From JAKZVK01 sp965248255 (GTDB taxonomy: Bacteria > Acidobacteriota > Terriglobia > Bryobacterales > UBA6623), in the NCBI GenBank assembly GCA_965248255.1, contig CBDFIW010000002.1:620001-684000 (forward strand): a stretch of DNA of 64,000 nucleotides. The letters are read 5' to 3'. Below, piece after piece: positions 63,849 to 64,000 of this stretch. The stretch's first letter is position 1. Every line of letters starts with the position of its first letter. A program made the position numbers and the translations under genes. The notes below the pieces were generated by a model, which was not told the origin of the DNA, did not search any database, and saw only the letters and a program-made list of their open reading frames with translations.

Positions 63849-64000
63849 CTACTCTTTCCGGACTTCAACCACCGTGCCACGGATCGTGTTCTTTTCCTTC
63901 TTGGTCCAGGTGTCGTGGTTGGCAAACGTCGGAGAATAAGGAAGGGGCTCCCAGCCACGAGGGACACTGTCATAGACCACCAGCAGGCGGCCGGGTTCTA
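63849..64000 (-). CDS. C-terminal end of an unknown protein (start beyond window)
   Basis: Fifty codons enter from the right edge and stop at 63849-63851. They read EPGRLLVVYDSVPRGWEPLP, then YSPTFANHDTWTKKEKNTIR and GTVVEVRKE. The frame has good coding character and no internal stop. The family cannot be judged from so short a piece. Confidence 0.6.
   Translation of the reverse strand, partial: EPGRLLVVYDSVPRGWEPLPYSPTFANHDTWTKKEKNTIRGTVVEVRKE

Overview
The window is GC-rich DNA from a Gram-negative bacterium: it carries two RND pumps, a TolC-type outer-membrane protein, RlpA and lipoproteins. The mix of genes is typical of free-living, carbohydrate-degrading Acidobacteriota (Bryobacterales/Solibacter type) or of Planctomycetes/Verrucomicrobia: DUF1549/DUF1553 and DUF1501 proteins, a PPC-domain protein, PhyH dioxygenase, an enolase-superfamily enzyme, a BNR sialidase, Tat-exported enzymes and a sodium:solute symporter. 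I favour Acidobacteriota, but this rests on remembered family distributions and not on a search.

Layout, left to right. 0-10 kb: an ABC exporter pair, an orphan DUF1549/DUF1553 protein, prmC, an enolase-superfamily enzyme, a frameshifted radical SAM gene, a GT-C type membrane protein, and a small exported-protein gene split by an IS630-family element. 10-19 kb: an efflux operon of one membrane-fusion protein and two overlapping RND genes. 19-24 kb (minus strand): an apparent operon rlpA - sigma-54 activator - GT9 - GT4. 24-28 kb: a BASS-type transporter and two adjacent methyltransferases with long coiled coils. 28-33 kb: accA and dnaE. 33-38.5 kb: a TolC-like protein, a Tat-exported SelA-like PLP protein, an NHL-repeat protein, a small membrane protein and a rhodanese lipoprotein.

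38.5-41 kb is a mobile scrapyard: an integrase remnant split by a second copy of the first IS, tRNA-Val(TAC), and the 3' end of a group II intron. 41-47.7 kb holds PhyH, a 309-bp MITE-like element with an 8-bp duplication, a PPC protein, and a racemase-like / DUF3830 / AAC(3)-like run. 47.9-54.4 kb is the most rewarding stretch. Removing two IS elements (each with one TA target duplication) and one extra base rebuilds a single 547-codon gene with a PD-(D/E)XK nuclease motif. Next to it, a BNR/sialidase gene of 423 codons is rebuilt exactly by removing a third IS. 54.4-61 kb: a DUF1549/DUF1553 gene (1-base frameshift), DUF1501, and a sodium:solute symporter whose end is cut by an IS1-like element. 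62.4-64 kb: a two-part GNAT protein and the end of an unknown gene.

Five intact IS copies belonging to three families lie in the window, plus one IS1-like element. Four of the five, all but the 50.6-kb IS5-type copy considered alone, have an insertion point that restores an open frame directly when element and duplicated TA are removed; the fifth does so too, inside the nuclease gene. This makes the ancestral genes readable. Three independent single-base frameshifts (about 6290, 50100 and 56465) may be real decay or sequencing/assembly error.
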